DNA of 64,000 nt, from positions 1,736,001 through 1,800,000 of the forward strand of contig NZ_KB375270.1 of NCBI RefSeq assembly GCF_000314735.2. The letters run 5' to 3'. How positions within the stretch are numbered: position 1 is the stretch's first letter; each line of letters starts with the position of its first letter. The stretch comes from Afipia felis ATCC 53690 (GTDB taxonomy: Bacteria; Pseudomonadota; Alphaproteobacteria; Rhizobiales; Xanthobacteraceae). A program made the translations under genes and the position numbers. The notes under the pieces are model-generated. The model saw nothing but the letters and a program-made list of their open reading frames with translations. It did not search any database and was not told where the DNA came from. This document shows positions 45,136-54,558 of this stretch, one piece after another.

Positions 45136-45161
45136 CATATCCAATTTATATTTGATATGCC
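45136..45161. promoter_or_regulatory. LysR operator in the divergent promoter of the glutarate-type operon
   Basis: GCATATC (45136-45142) and GATATGC (45155-45161) are perfect 7-bp arms around a 12-base AT-rich spacer. It lies 93 bases before the hydroxyacyl-CoA dehydrogenase GTG and about 90 before the LysR ATG, and fits the T-N11-A plan of LysR-family activator sites. Its symmetry makes it the best operator candidate in the window. Binding is inferred. Confidence 0.6.
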
Positions 45162-45249
45162 CTCTATTCACGATAATGATAAGCTGGGATACCAGACGTG
45201 ATACTGACTAGCTTCGTTATTCACGTTGCAATGCATCAGGGACTTACTG

Positions 45250-46146
45250 ATGAATCTGAGGAACATCGATCTTAACCTGCTGACGGTGTTCGACGCCATC
45301 TTGAGTGAACGCAACCTCACCCGCGCGTCCGCCAAGCTGCACATGACGCAACCGGCTTTAAGCAACGCATTGGCACGGCTGCGCACGACGCTCGACGATC
45401 CGTTGTTCATTCGCACCGCGCAGGGAATGATGCCGACGGCCCGGGCGAAACAACTCGCGGCGCCGATCCGCCAGGCGCTTGATCTCATTCAGAACGGCTT
45501 GCGGAAACAGGAAGCGTTCGAGTTCGAAACCGCAAAACGGAAATTCGTGATCGCCATCAGCGACTATGGCGAGGCCGTTATCATGCCGCGCTTCGTCGAC
45601 TGGCTCGCAACCGTCGCACCTCACATTCAGGTGCAAATCAGGCCAGAGCTTGGACGTCAGATCAAGGAAGAACTCCGCGACGGCTCGATCGACCTTGCGA
45701 TGGATTACTTCCGGATCGAAGGCGACGAATTCCGCAATATTCATGTCATGGACGAACATCTCGTCTCGATGGTGCGGCAGGATCATCCGACAATCAGCGA
45801 TCATCTGAGCATCGAGGACTATCTTTCAATTCCCCATGTCATGCTGAAGCAGGACAAGCCGATCGTCGACGTCGTTCTCAGAAAACACGGATTTACACGC
45901 GACGTCGCGCTGGAGGTACCGCACTTTCTTTCGATGCCGTTGATCGTGCAGAAAACCGACTTCATCTGCACGCTGCCGAAACGGATGGCGCTCGTTTACG
46001 CCGACTTCTTCCGCACCAAGGTGATGAAAACACCTTTGGAGTTTCCCAACATCCCGATCTATTTCATGTGGCATCAGTCGATCGACGACGACCTCGGCCA
46101 CCGATGGCTACGCAATGCCCTCGCCGAACTTTGCCTCCGCCTGTGA
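45250..46146 (+). CDS. LysR family regulator
   Basis: A 298-aa activator-type regulator: N-terminal helix-turn-helix (LSERNLTRASAKLHMTQPAL) and a periplasmic-binding-like effector domain. Start at 45250 (MNLRNIDLN), the conserved opening of this subgroup, which includes NodD- and NahR-like proteins that sense aromatic or carboxylic inducers. Divergent from the dehydrogenase/thiolase operon, 206 bases apart. It converges on the phosphonate ABC ATPase gene with four bases between stops. Confidence 0.85.
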   Translation: MNLRNIDLNLLTVFDAILSERNLTRASAKLHMTQPALSNALARLRTTLDDPLFIRTAQGMMPTARAKQLAAPIRQALDLIQNGLRKQEAFEFETAKRKFVIAISDYGEAVIMPRFVDWLATVAPHIQVQIRPELGRQIKEELRDGSIDLAMDYFRIEGDEFRNIHVMDEHLVSMVRQDHPTISDHLSIEDYLSIPHVMLKQDKPIVDVVLRKHGFTRDVALEVPHFLSMPLIVQKTDFICTLPKRMALVYADFFRTKVMKTPLEFPNIPIYFMWHQSIDDDLGHRWLRNALAELCLRL

Positions 46147-46150
46147 TGCA

Positions 46151-47254
46151 TCACGGTCTGAAAATACTCACGTCTGACGGAGAAATTTGCACAGCGACAA
46201 TGTCATCCGTCAAAAAATCGTTGCGCTGTCTGACATGCGGCACATCGATAAAGACATCTTCATCGCCGGTCTTCAGACCATAACGGATCGTCGAGCCGAG
46301 AAATTCCCGGTGCGAAACACGCGCCGTCAATCTGAGGTCGGCGCCTGCGGTGAATTCTTGCCGCGTCACAATGCTGGCATTCTGCGGGCGAAAGAACAGT
46401 TTCGCGGGACCAGGCGCTTCATGTGCTGGCGCGGGCAGAATTTCTCCGCCGGCAAGCTGAAAAACGCGTTCCGAGCCGCTGGCGCGGATCTCGCCGTTCA
46501 ACGTGTTCGCCGTGCCGAGGAAGCGACCGACAAACAGATTGGCCGGGTTATCGTACAATTCCATCGGGGTCCCGACCTGCTGCACCACGCCCTCGTTCAT
46601 GACCGCGATTCGGTCGCAAACCGTGTTCGCTTCTTCCTGATCGTGCGTGACGAAAATCGCCGTCAGCCCGAGGCGCCGCTGCATGGCAAGAATTTCGCGT
46701 CGCACCTGAACACGCAGACTTGCGTCGAGATTGGACAACGGTTCATCCAGCAGAAGTACCGATGGCCTCACGGCAATCGTACGGGCCAACGCCACACGTT
46801 GTTGCTGACCGCCCGACAGTTGAGACGGTTTACGACCTCCCAGCTTCTCGAGGCCGACCAGCCTGAGCGCATCCTCGGCGCGCTGATTGCGTTCTTGTGT
46901 CGAAAGGCGGCGTTCCTCAAGGCCGAACATGACGTTTTTCCACACCGTCATATGCGGCCACAGCGCATAGGACTGGAACACCATGCCTACATCTCTGCGC
47001 CACGGCGGCAGCGAGAGCACATTCCGCCCGCCAATCACGATGCTGCCCGTCTGCGCCGTATTGAAGCCTGCGATCAGACGCAGAAGGGTTGTCTTGCCGC
47101 AGCCGGAGGGGCCAAGAAATGCGAAGAATTCGCCGGGCTTGATGTCCAGATTGACGTTTTTCAGCGCGTGATAATGCCCGTAAGATACGTTCACGTTGCT
47201 GATCGAGATTTCCGCAGCCTCGCGCTTCAAAGCATCCAGAGACGAATCGGCCAT
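46151..47254 (-). CDS. ABC transporter ATP-binding protein, phosphonate/iron importer type
   Basis: A 367-aa ATPase. Start at 47254 (MADSSL) has AGGAG before it. Walker A GPSGCGKTT (48-56), signature LSGGQQQR, Walker B VLLLDEPLSNLD and switch FVTHDQEEA are all standard; the C-terminal ~110 residues are a TOBE domain. This class includes PhnT (aminoethylphosphonate) and FbpC (iron). Genes for the permease and binding protein follow upstream and the phosphonoacetate hydrolase beyond, so phosphonate import is favoured. Confidence 0.85.
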   Translation of the reverse strand: MADSSLDALKREAAEISISNVNVSYGHYHALKNVNLDIKPGEFFAFLGPSGCGKTTLLRLIAGFNTAQTGSIVIGGRNVLSLPPWRRDVGMVFQSYALWPHMTVWKNVMFGLEERRLSTQERNQRAEDALRLVGLEKLGGRKPSQLSGGQQQRVALARTIAVRPSVLLLDEPLSNLDASLRVQVRREILAMQRRLGLTAIFVTHDQEEANTVCDRIAVMNEGVVQQVGTPMELYDNPANLFVGRFLGTANTLNGEIRASGSERVFQLAGGEILPAPAHEAPGPAKLFFRPQNASIVTRQEFTAGADLRLTARVSHREFLGSTIRYGLKTGDEDVFIDVPHVRQRNDFLTDDIVAVQISPSDVSIFRP

Positions 47255-47268
47255 GTTGCGCTCCTGAT

Positions 47269-48996
47269 CTAATGCGGCTGCGAACTGTTGCGACGTTCGA
47301 GATAAACGTGGCTGAGATAGGCGCACACACCCACGATGACGACCGCGATCACGCCAAGCGCTGCACCCGGACCGCGCCCCGCCGGAGACTGCATGAAGAC
47401 ATACAGACCGTAGGACAGCGGCGCGTTGTCAGTGGACTGCACGAGCATCATTGTTGCCGACAGTTCGACCGCTGCCGTGGCAAAGCTCGTGACGAAACCG
47501 GCAACGATACCACCTGCCATGAGCGGTACGACAACACGGCGGATCGTCTTAGACTTGGCGACGCCGACGTTCTCAGCTGCCTCCTCAAGCGAGACAGACA
47601 CCTGCTGCAAGCCTGCCGCGCAGGCTCGCATCGCATAAGGCAGGCGACGGATACCGAGCGCGATCGCCAGCATCACCCAGAAGGCAGCCAAGGACGTGCC
47701 GGACGGAAGCTGGATATCGTAGAACGTACGCAGATAACCGATGCCGAGAACGACGCCGGGCACCGCCAGCGGCGCCGTGGCAATGTAATCGAGCATGCGG
47801 CGACCGAGCGCCTTCGTGCGCTGCGACAGATAGGCGATTGCTGTTCCGAGCGTCACGCCGATCAATCCGGCAACCGTCGCATACAAGAGCGTGTTGGTAA
47901 TGAGCTGCGAGGATTCCTCGAAGATGACGTGGTAATGGGCAAGCGTATAGCCGTCCGGCAGCGGCGCGAAGGACCACACCGTCGCGAACGATAGCAGCAG
48001 CAGGCCGATATGCGGTGCCAGAACGATGGCGAGAATGAACAGGATGATCGCATAAGCGAGGATCGTGTCGAACTTCGTCATCTGCCGCTTCGACAGACCA
48101 CCGCCACCGCGCTGGACGGTCGAATAGTCCTTGCCCTTCGTCACCAGCGTCGAAGCCCAGAGCGACATCACCGAGAATGCGATCAGCACGACAGCAATGA
48201 CGTAGCCCATGGGATCGGCGATACCCATTGAGGTGATCCGCAAATAGGCCTGCGGCGCGAGCATATCCTGAACATTGAGCAGCAGGGGCGTCGCCAGATC
48301 GTCGAACACCTTGATGAAGACGAGCGAAGCTCCCGCGATATAGCCAGGCATCGCCAGAGGGAAGATGATCCGGCGAAACAGGCGCAGGCCGCGGCATCCC
48401 AGATTTTGCGCCGCTTCTTCCATGGAGCGGTCGATATTGCGCAGGCTCGCAACAAGGTTCAGCAGGATAAAGGGAAAGTAGTGGACCGACTGAACCAGAA
48501 TGACGCCGTTCAATCCTTCCATGAACGGGATATTGATGCCGAACCAGTCGTCCAGCAGCAGATTGATCGTTCCCGTTCGCCCGAACAGCAACTGCATCGC
48601 GATGGCGCCGGCAAACGGCGGCATGATCAACGGCAGGACGCCGAGTGTTTGAATCAGCACCGCGCCCTTGAACTCAAATCGCGTCGTGATGTAGGCGAGT
48701 GGTATCGCGAACAGGCTCGCGCACACCACCGCCATGAACGAGGCGTAGATCGAGTTCTGCAGCGAGCGCCGGAACAGGTCGTTCTGGAAGAAGTCGTAGA
48801 AATTTAGCAGCGTGAACGTGCTGGTGCCCTTCTGCATGAAGGCCGTCGTGATGACGCTGAATAGCGGCACCAGAAAGAACACGCCGAGAAACAGGAACAA
48901 AAAGGCCGTGACCGCGTGCAACGGCCAATTCGTTCGCGCCAAGCGCGCGCTTCCTTCCGGTATCGCAATGACGTCCGCTTTTGCCACCAAAGACAC
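47269..48996 (-). CDS. ABC transporter permease, fused two-domain type
   Basis: A 575-aa permease that joins two six-helix permease modules in one chain; each half has its own EAA-type loop (MEEAAQNLGCRGLRLFRRI and LEEAAENVGVAKSKTIRRV). Such fused permeases serve FbpB- and PhnU/V-type importers. Start codon is GTG at 48996, after GAGGGGAA. Gap of 50 bases from the binding-protein gene. The fusion means the channel needs no second permease gene, and none is present. Confidence 0.88.
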   Translation of the reverse strand: MSLVAKADVIAIPEGSARLARTNWPLHAVTAFLFLFLGVFFLVPLFSVITTAFMQKGTSTFTLLNFYDFFQNDLFRRSLQNSIYASFMAVVCASLFAIPLAYITTRFEFKGAVLIQTLGVLPLIMPPFAGAIAMQLLFGRTGTINLLLDDWFGINIPFMEGLNGVILVQSVHYFPFILLNLVASLRNIDRSMEEAAQNLGCRGLRLFRRIIFPLAMPGYIAGASLVFIKVFDDLATPLLLNVQDMLAPQAYLRITSMGIADPMGYVIAVVLIAFSVMSLWASTLVTKGKDYSTVQRGGGGLSKRQMTKFDTILAYAIILFILAIVLAPHIGLLLLSFATVWSFAPLPDGYTLAHYHVIFEESSQLITNTLLYATVAGLIGVTLGTAIAYLSQRTKALGRRMLDYIATAPLAVPGVVLGIGYLRTFYDIQLPSGTSLAAFWVMLAIALGIRRLPYAMRACAAGLQQVSVSLEEAAENVGVAKSKTIRRVVVPLMAGGIVAGFVTSFATAAVELSATMMLVQSTDNAPLSYGLYVFMQSPAGRGPGAALGVIAVVIVGVCAYLSHVYLERRNSSQPH

Positions 48997-49046
48997 GGCT
49001 TCCCCTCGTCGCTTGTGTTACGCGGCGGCTTTGAAGCTGGCGCGGG

Positions 49047-50390
49047 CTAGCCGATCGCCTGATCGGCCTTCTTCGCAAGTTCAAGTGCCTTGGCATAATG
49101 GTCGTGCGCAAATGCCGACCATTGCTGCTCGAGTTCGGACTGTCTTGCTCCCTTCGGCGCGCCCTTCTTGCCGGAAGCCCCGGCGAACGCCTCGATGTAC
49201 TCCTTGGAAACGGCCTGGTTCTCGTCGAATGGAACAGCGGAGATCGCCTCCCGTGCCTGCCTGAGAAGATCGGCCGCAGCAGCGTTGTTTTTCTTCGCGA
49301 GCTTCGCGTTGGCATCGTGGATGGCCTTGGTCGCCGCCTTCAACGCGTCGAGCTGGAAGGTGATCGTCTGATCGAACATCGCATCGACGATGGCATAGCG
49401 CGTCTCGGATTTGAGAACGTCGAACTTGAAGCCGCCACCCGGACCCCACTTGATCTCGAACGGGTTCGGCATCCCGGCCGGTGCTTTCTTATAGGCACTC
49501 GGAAGCACAGGCAGACGGCCGATCTTCGGATTGAACAGCAGTGCCTGTCCCTCTTCCGACAGCATGTATTCGACGAACTTCTGAGCAAGTTCCTTGTTCG
49601 GTCCGTTCTTCACGACGCCTATATTCGACGGCACGATGGTGGTGTCCGGCGGATAGGCGAATTCGACCGGAAAACCCGAGCCGTGAGCTGCCAGCGCCTG
49701 GTAGTCGAACACAATGCCATAGCCGAATTGTCCTGAACTGACGGCGTCCGGCACGCCAAACGAGCGCTCCGTGATCTGGCGCATGTTGCCGCACATCGCT
49801 TTTGTCAGAGCCCATCCCCCATTCCAGCCACGTGCCTGCAGAATGGTTTCGAGCGTCAAATGTGTCGAGCCGGATCGCGAGGGCATCGCGATGCCGGTCT
49901 GATCGAACAGCTCAGGCTGGGTGAGATCGTCCCAGGTTTTCGGTGCAGGAAGTTTCTTCGCCTTGATGTAGCGCGAATTCCACATGATCGCGCCACCGGA
50001 CAGCGCGAATCCGACATAATAGCCTTCGGGATCGTTGATCGGATAATCGCCGATCTTCGCGGGAATTCCTGCTTCCTTCGGCGAGAATTTTTCGAGGAGA
50101 TTATCCTTCTTCAAGACCTCGAAAGCGTCCGGCGCCGACGCCCACATGATATCCGAGGTGTTATTCGCCTTGGTCTCGCGCAGAAAGGTGACGGCGGCCT
50201 GCGTGCCGCGCTGCTGAACTTCGACGACAACATCAGGGTGCAGTTTCTCGAAGCCCTGCTTGTACGCAGCCGACAGTTCTTTCGGCAGAGAGGTGAGAAC
50301 GGATAGTTTCTTCTTTTCCTGCGCCAGTGCGGGCACAGACAAGACAACCGGAGCAAGGCAAGATCCAATCAGAAAATCCCGACGCTTCAT
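49047..50390 (-). CDS. ABC transporter substrate-binding protein with twin-arginine signal
   Basis: A 447-aa binding protein, about 100 residues longer than usual. Residues 1-23 read like a twin-arginine (Tat) signal, RRDFLIG near the start with cleavage at ALA|Q. The core (LSVLTSLPKELSAAYKQGF) resembles iron- and aminoethylphosphonate-binding proteins. The extra length is a charged, Lys/Ala-rich C-terminal helical region from about residue 350, of unknown use. GGGAGGG precedes the ATG. Located between the permease and the phosphonoacetate hydrolase genes. Confidence 0.85.
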   Translation of the reverse strand: MKRRDFLIGSCLAPVVLSVPALAQEKKKLSVLTSLPKELSAAYKQGFEKLHPDVVVEVQQRGTQAAVTFLRETKANNTSDIMWASAPDAFEVLKKDNLLEKFSPKEAGIPAKIGDYPINDPEGYYVGFALSGGAIMWNSRYIKAKKLPAPKTWDDLTQPELFDQTGIAMPSRSGSTHLTLETILQARGWNGGWALTKAMCGNMRQITERSFGVPDAVSSGQFGYGIVFDYQALAAHGSGFPVEFAYPPDTTIVPSNIGVVKNGPNKELAQKFVEYMLSEEGQALLFNPKIGRLPVLPSAYKKAPAGMPNPFEIKWGPGGGFKFDVLKSETRYAIVDAMFDQTITFQLDALKAATKAIHDANAKLAKKNNAAAADLLRQAREAISAVPFDENQAVSKEYIEAFAGASGKKGAPKGARQSELEQQWSAFAHDHYAKALELAKKADQAIG

Positions 50391-50438
50391 GATTCCCTCC
50401 CTATCCTGATTTTATGTTTTTCGTTTTCTATCCCGACG

Positions 50439-51686
50439 CTAGGCTGGTCCGTTCAAGGCAAAGTCGAAGATGTCGAAGTTACGAAGTCGACGCTCCTCCA
50501 CGATGGCCTGATACTTTTTGTTCAGCGGCTTCGACACCATGAACGGCACCGGCTGTTCGGACAGGCCGCCATGCGAGCGAAGCTTGTGGCCGTTCAATCC
50601 GCTCAGATCATGTTCATCCGGGCGCGACCCGATCGCTGTATAAGTGTCACCGATAGCGATGAAGTCGCCTTCCCGCTCAATCGGCATCTCGTAGCGCTCG
50701 GATGCACTCTTGCCGTCGAGCACAAGCGCTACGCCCGGAATACGCGCGGCTGCATCCATAAGGACTTCAGGCGAGGTCTTGCCGGTAGCGTAAACGCGCA
50801 CGAATGAGCCGAGCGCCCCATGATGTTTGACGAAAGGATCGGTGATCGGGCAGATCACGCGCACGGTCCCCGCGCCGAATTGCTCGTTCAGCATCTTTTC
50901 GAGAAACACCACCTGCGGCTGGCCATCCGGCATGCATTTGTCGGTCATGCCATGGTCGGCGACGATGCCGACGACCGCGCCGAGCTCCATCAGCCGACCG
51001 ACACGCTGATCTACATCGCGGTTGAACTGATCCGCGAGTGCCTCACCAGGGCCCGCACTGTGTTGAACCATATCCGACAACGAGAGATAGAGCAGATCCG
51101 CTTTCTTTTGCTCCAGCAGTTTTATGCCGGCATCAAGAACGAACAATGACAGATCCGGGCTGTACATATCGGGTGTCGAGCGGCCGACGAGTTGCTCCAC
51201 ATTCTCGATGCCGTTTTCCGCAAGCGTCGCGTCGCGCGCCTTCTCGGACGAGAAGCAGATGCCTTTCAGGCCGCTACCCAGCATCTTGCGCAGCTTATCC
51301 TTGGCGGTGATCGCCGCCACCTGCACGCCCGCATCGGCAAGTGCTGCCAGCACCGTGCCGGACGATACAAGCGAGGCGTCGGTAATCATCACCTCTTTGC
51401 CGGTCTTCTTATCGAGATAGTAATTTCCGGAAATGCCGTGCACGCGCGGCGGCGCGCCGGCGACGATCGACATATTGTTCGGGTTGGTAAATGTCGGCAT
51501 CGCCGCATCGGCAATCGTATAGAAGCCCTGCGAGATGACTTTCGAGATATTCGGGAAAAGACCAGCGGCAAGTCCGTGCGAGATATAACGCGGATCGCAG
51601 CCGTCGAAACAGATCACCGCGGTCGGCTGGCGCGGCGTGCGGTAGGTGCGCCCATTTACTTCAACTGTCTTGTCCTGAATTGCCAT
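50439..51686 (-). CDS. phnA: Phosphonoacetate hydrolase
   Basis: A 415-aa alkaline-phosphatase-superfamily enzyme that splits the C-P bond of phosphonoacetate to acetate and phosphate. Two-metal site and nucleophile are visible: Asp28 (CFDGCD), nucleophile Thr67 (PTFTNPNN), Asp205/His209 (SDMVQH), Asp244/His245 (ADHGM) and His372 (SHGG). Numbering is within one or a few residues of the Sinorhizobium enzyme. GAGGGC precedes the ATG. No phnW or phnY lies nearby, so this module appears dedicated to phosphonoacetate itself rather than aminoethylphosphonate. Confidence 0.93.
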   Translation of the reverse strand: MAIQDKTVEVNGRTYRTPRQPTAVICFDGCDPRYISHGLAAGLFPNISKVISQGFYTIADAAMPTFTNPNNMSIVAGAPPRVHGISGNYYLDKKTGKEVMITDASLVSSGTVLAALADAGVQVAAITAKDKLRKMLGSGLKGICFSSEKARDATLAENGIENVEQLVGRSTPDMYSPDLSLFVLDAGIKLLEQKKADLLYLSLSDMVQHSAGPGEALADQFNRDVDQRVGRLMELGAVVGIVADHGMTDKCMPDGQPQVVFLEKMLNEQFGAGTVRVICPITDPFVKHHGALGSFVRVYATGKTSPEVLMDAAARIPGVALVLDGKSASERYEMPIEREGDFIAIGDTYTAIGSRPDEHDLSGLNGHKLRSHGGLSEQPVPFMVSKPLNKKYQAIVEERRLRNFDIFDFALNGPA

Positions 51687-51725
51687 GGTCGCGCCCTCGA
51701 TAAATTCGCTGGCGAAACACTATGA

Positions 51726-51771
51726 ATTTTTGTACGAATAAAAATCGATAATATCTCACAATCATGTACAT
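51726..51771. promoter_or_regulatory. Divergent phnA / LysR promoter with short palindromes
   Basis: The AT-rich gap between phnA and the LysR gene holds ATTTTT (51726-51731) paired with AAAAAT (51740-51745), and the palindrome ATGTACAT at 51764-51771, twelve bases before the LysR start. Either could be a LysR site; neither has strong symmetry. Confidence 0.35.
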
Positions 51772-51782
51772 AAAACTCAACG

Positions 51783-52673
51783 ATGAAAACGCGCGAATTA
51801 CCCCTCTCCGCCCTGCGTGCCTTCGCCATGGCTGCGCAGTGGAAAAACCTCGGTAACGCCGCGGAAGAACTCGGCGTCACGCACGGCGCCATCAGCCGCC
51901 AGATCGGCAAGCTCGAGCAGTGGATCGGGCGCGATCTTTTTACGCGTCAGGGACGTCAACTCGTGCTGACCCCGACGGGCGAACTGCTCGCATCGAAGAT
52001 CGGAAATTCTCTTACCGATATGATGGCAGCCTGCGCAGAAGTGGCCGGCACCGGGCAACGGCACATCGTGACCATCGAAGCGCCGACGACGTTCGCGATG
52101 TACTGGATTCTGCCCAAGCTGAAGGAGTTCGAAGCACGCATTGCGGAGACGGAGATTTCGCTCACCACACGCATGACGAACGAAATCCATGACGGTCCCT
52201 TAAGCGACATCGTCATTACGCGCGGGCCGGGCTTCGACCGCAGGCTGCAAAGCTACGACAAATTCATTCTGTTCTATGAAGACCTCTGCCTGCTGGCGGC
52301 GCCGTCCTTCGTGCGATCGTCCAAAATCTCCAAAGCCCGCGACGTATTGCGGCAGCAGATCGTAGGTTCAGTGACACGGCCTACCGACTGGCCCGGCTGG
52401 CTGAACGAAGCAGGCTTGCGCGGGGAGCACATCCGCTTCCGACATGTGTTCGATCACTTGTTCATCGCGATGCACTGCGTGCGGGATGGAATCGGCACCA
52501 TCGTCGCGCCCCGGAACATCTTCAACAGCGCCCCCGGCTCGTCGTCTTCCGGTTTTCGCCCCGTGCTGCCAGACATCCATTTTCGCGGAGCACCCTACGT
52601 CGTCCACTATCGTCCCTCCGACCGCGGGGTGATCGGCAGGCTGGTCAAGCTCATCAAGACCTTCTCGGAGTAA
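51783..52673 (+). CDS. LysR family regulator, probable phosphonoacetate regulator
   Basis: A 296-aa regulator of the GcvA-like branch: helix-turn-helix AEELGVTHGAISRQIGKLE, then the effector domain. Divergent from phnA, 96 bases apart. In Pseudomonas fluorescens a LysR protein (PhnR) activates the phosphonoacetate hydrolase gene independently of phosphate supply; this gene is placed to do the same, which is inference. No phoB-type box was noticed. Confidence 0.8.
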   Translation: MKTRELPLSALRAFAMAAQWKNLGNAAEELGVTHGAISRQIGKLEQWIGRDLFTRQGRQLVLTPTGELLASKIGNSLTDMMAACAEVAGTGQRHIVTIEAPTTFAMYWILPKLKEFEARIAETEISLTTRMTNEIHDGPLSDIVITRGPGFDRRLQSYDKFILFYEDLCLLAAPSFVRSSKISKARDVLRQQIVGSVTRPTDWPGWLNEAGLRGEHIRFRHVFDHLFIAMHCVRDGIGTIVAPRNIFNSAPGSSSSGFRPVLPDIHFRGAPYVVHYRPSDRGVIGRLVKLIKTFSE

Positions 52674-52877
52674 CGCCAAACAGAGGCGAAGTAAGAGGTC
52701 GTAGATGTATTTGGGGGAATATTTCTCCACATAATGCGGCCATAGTGATATGCACCTCTCCATAGGTTCGTTCTTTGGCTTGTTTCGTTCCATTTTTTGG
52801 AACATTCGTCACCGCATGGAGATGACTGCGACAAGCAAGCTGCTGCAGCGATCCATTGCAGCCCGTAAGGTACTGAA

Positions 52878-53282
52878 ATGAATTTGCATTCTCCTGCTTT
52901 GGGGACCCCAGCCGAGCCCAGCAAAAAGAAAGGGCTAAAATGGTGGGAAACGGGCACGCGCCCGGACTACCGTTTTTCGCTCGCCAATGAACGCACCTTC
53001 CTCGCATGGATCAGGACGTCGCTCGCGATCGTCGCCGGCGCGATCGGAATCGACCAGTTCGCATCCCACCTCGGCTCTCCGCAGCTGCGGCTCATCCTCT
53101 CGATCATCCTGCTCATTGTCGGCGGCACGCTCGGCGGCATCGCCTACACGCGATGGGCGCGCGCGGAACGCGCCATGCGCCACGAGGCGGATCTGCCGCT
53201 GAGCCTTCTGCTGCCGTTCCTTGCCATGTTCACCGCTTTCCTGTCCGCCGGACTCGCCTGGCTCATCATCGCCTACGGTTGA
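52878..53282 (+). CDS. DUF202 membrane protein (YidH-like)
   Basis: A 134-aa inner-membrane protein with the DUF202 signature NERTFLAWIRTSLA after the first 30 hydrophilic residues, and three hydrophobic segments. Function unknown in all members. A second DUF202 gene follows 14 bases later, forming the usual YidH/YidG-like pair. Confidence 0.8.
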   Translation: MNLHSPALGTPAEPSKKKGLKWWETGTRPDYRFSLANERTFLAWIRTSLAIVAGAIGIDQFASHLGSPQLRLILSIILLIVGGTLGGIAYTRWARAERAMRHEADLPLSLLLPFLAMFTAFLSAGLAWLIIAYG

Positions 53283-53296
53283 TGTAAAGGAATGTG

Positions 53297-53617
53297 ATGC
53301 TTAGCAGGGACCCCGGTCTTCAACCGGAGAGAACCGGTCTCGCATGGTCGCGCACCGGCATGCTGGCACTCATTGTCGCCTGCCTCTCGATCCGTATCGG
53401 ACTTACGGCAGCGGCGGCGCTCCATCTGCTCGTGGCATTGCTGCTGGCCGCGCTCGGCTGTATGAGCCTGCATCGCGGCCATCAACGGTCACGCTATGTG
53501 ACAGGTGAAGAAGTCGCCACCAGCACAAGTCGCAAATATCTTCTGGCGACGAGCGGCCTTGTGGTTATCGCGTGCTTCACCGACGCCGCCCTGCTCCTCA
53601 CGCGGCTCATGAGATAA
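53297..53617 (+). CDS. DUF202 membrane protein (YidG-like)
   Basis: A 106-aa membrane protein with the shorter signature PERTGLAWSRTGML near the N-terminus and three hydrophobic segments. ATG at 53297 has AAAGGA before it and is preferred to the GTG at 53294. Probably acts with the preceding protein. Function unknown. Confidence 0.75.
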   Translation: MLSRDPGLQPERTGLAWSRTGMLALIVACLSIRIGLTAAAALHLLVALLLAALGCMSLHRGHQRSRYVTGEEVATSTSRKYLLATSGLVVIACFTDAALLLTRLMR

Positions 53618-53698
53618 GCGACAATATTCTGGCCGCGATCTGCGAGACTCTTCTTTGACCAGCCAGAAACATACCGGAAAAGGCGCGCGATCGTCAGA

Positions 53699-54532
53699 AT
53701 GAGCATTTTTGTATTCAGTGTCGTTCTTTTCGCCGCCTCACTTCATGCCATCTGGAACGCCGTCGTCAAAGGCGGATCCGACAAACTGCTCACGACCGTG
53801 CTGGTCACGACGTCAGCCGCGCTGATCGCCGCGGTCTGCCTGCCATTTCTTCCCGTTCCGAACCGGGAGAGCTGGCCTTACATCGGCGCCTCGACGCTGC
53901 TTCAGGTCGGCTATTACGTGCTGGTCGCGAGGACCTATCATCTTGCGGATATGAGCCAGACCTATCCGCTGATGCGCGGGAGCGCGCCCCTGCTGGTCGC
54001 CATTACCAGCGTTGCGTTTCTCGGCAGCAATCTCAGCACCTCGGCCTGGATCGGCATCGCCATCATTTGCGCCGGTATCCTTGCAATGGCGACGTCCGGG
54101 CGTTCGACAAACAAGGCCGGACTCGCGCTCGCCTTTCTCAATGCAGGGGTCATTGCAAGCTATACGCTGATCGACGGACTGGGTGTGCGCCTCTCAGGCA
54201 CACCCGCCGCCTATACATTATGGATCTTCCTGCTGACCGGCATTCCGCTGGTCGTCTGGGCTTTTGCCGCTCGACGCATGGCCTTTCAGAACTACATCGC
54301 AACCAACTGGCATCTCGGCATGATCGGAGGCGCGGGAACGATCGTTTCCTACGGTCTCGCGCTCTGGGCGATGACGCTGGCACCCGTCGCCGTCATCGCC
54401 GCTTTACGTGAAACCTCGATCCTGTTCGGAACGGCGATCTCCGCGCTCGTCCTGAAAGAACACATCAGCATCGTGCGCGTGATCGCTGTCGGCATCATCG
54501 CCGTGGGCGCGGGAATTTTACGGTTCGCGTGA
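53699..54532 (+). CDS. EamA/DMT family transporter
   Basis: A 277-aa inner-membrane protein with ten hydrophobic segments in two EamA repeats. The family exports amino acids, sugars, drugs and other metabolites. It ends 26 bases before the converging AbfD-like gene. No clue to the substrate. Confidence 0.8.
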   Translation: MSIFVFSVVLFAASLHAIWNAVVKGGSDKLLTTVLVTTSAALIAAVCLPFLPVPNRESWPYIGASTLLQVGYYVLVARTYHLADMSQTYPLMRGSAPLLVAITSVAFLGSNLSTSAWIGIAIICAGILAMATSGRSTNKAGLALAFLNAGVIASYTLIDGLGVRLSGTPAAYTLWIFLLTGIPLVVWAFAARRMAFQNYIATNWHLGMIGGAGTIVSYGLALWAMTLAPVAVIAALRETSILFGTAISALVLKEHISIVRVIAVGIIAVGAGILRFA

Positions 54533-54558
54533 GCCCGTGCTTCTGATCGAGGACCAAA

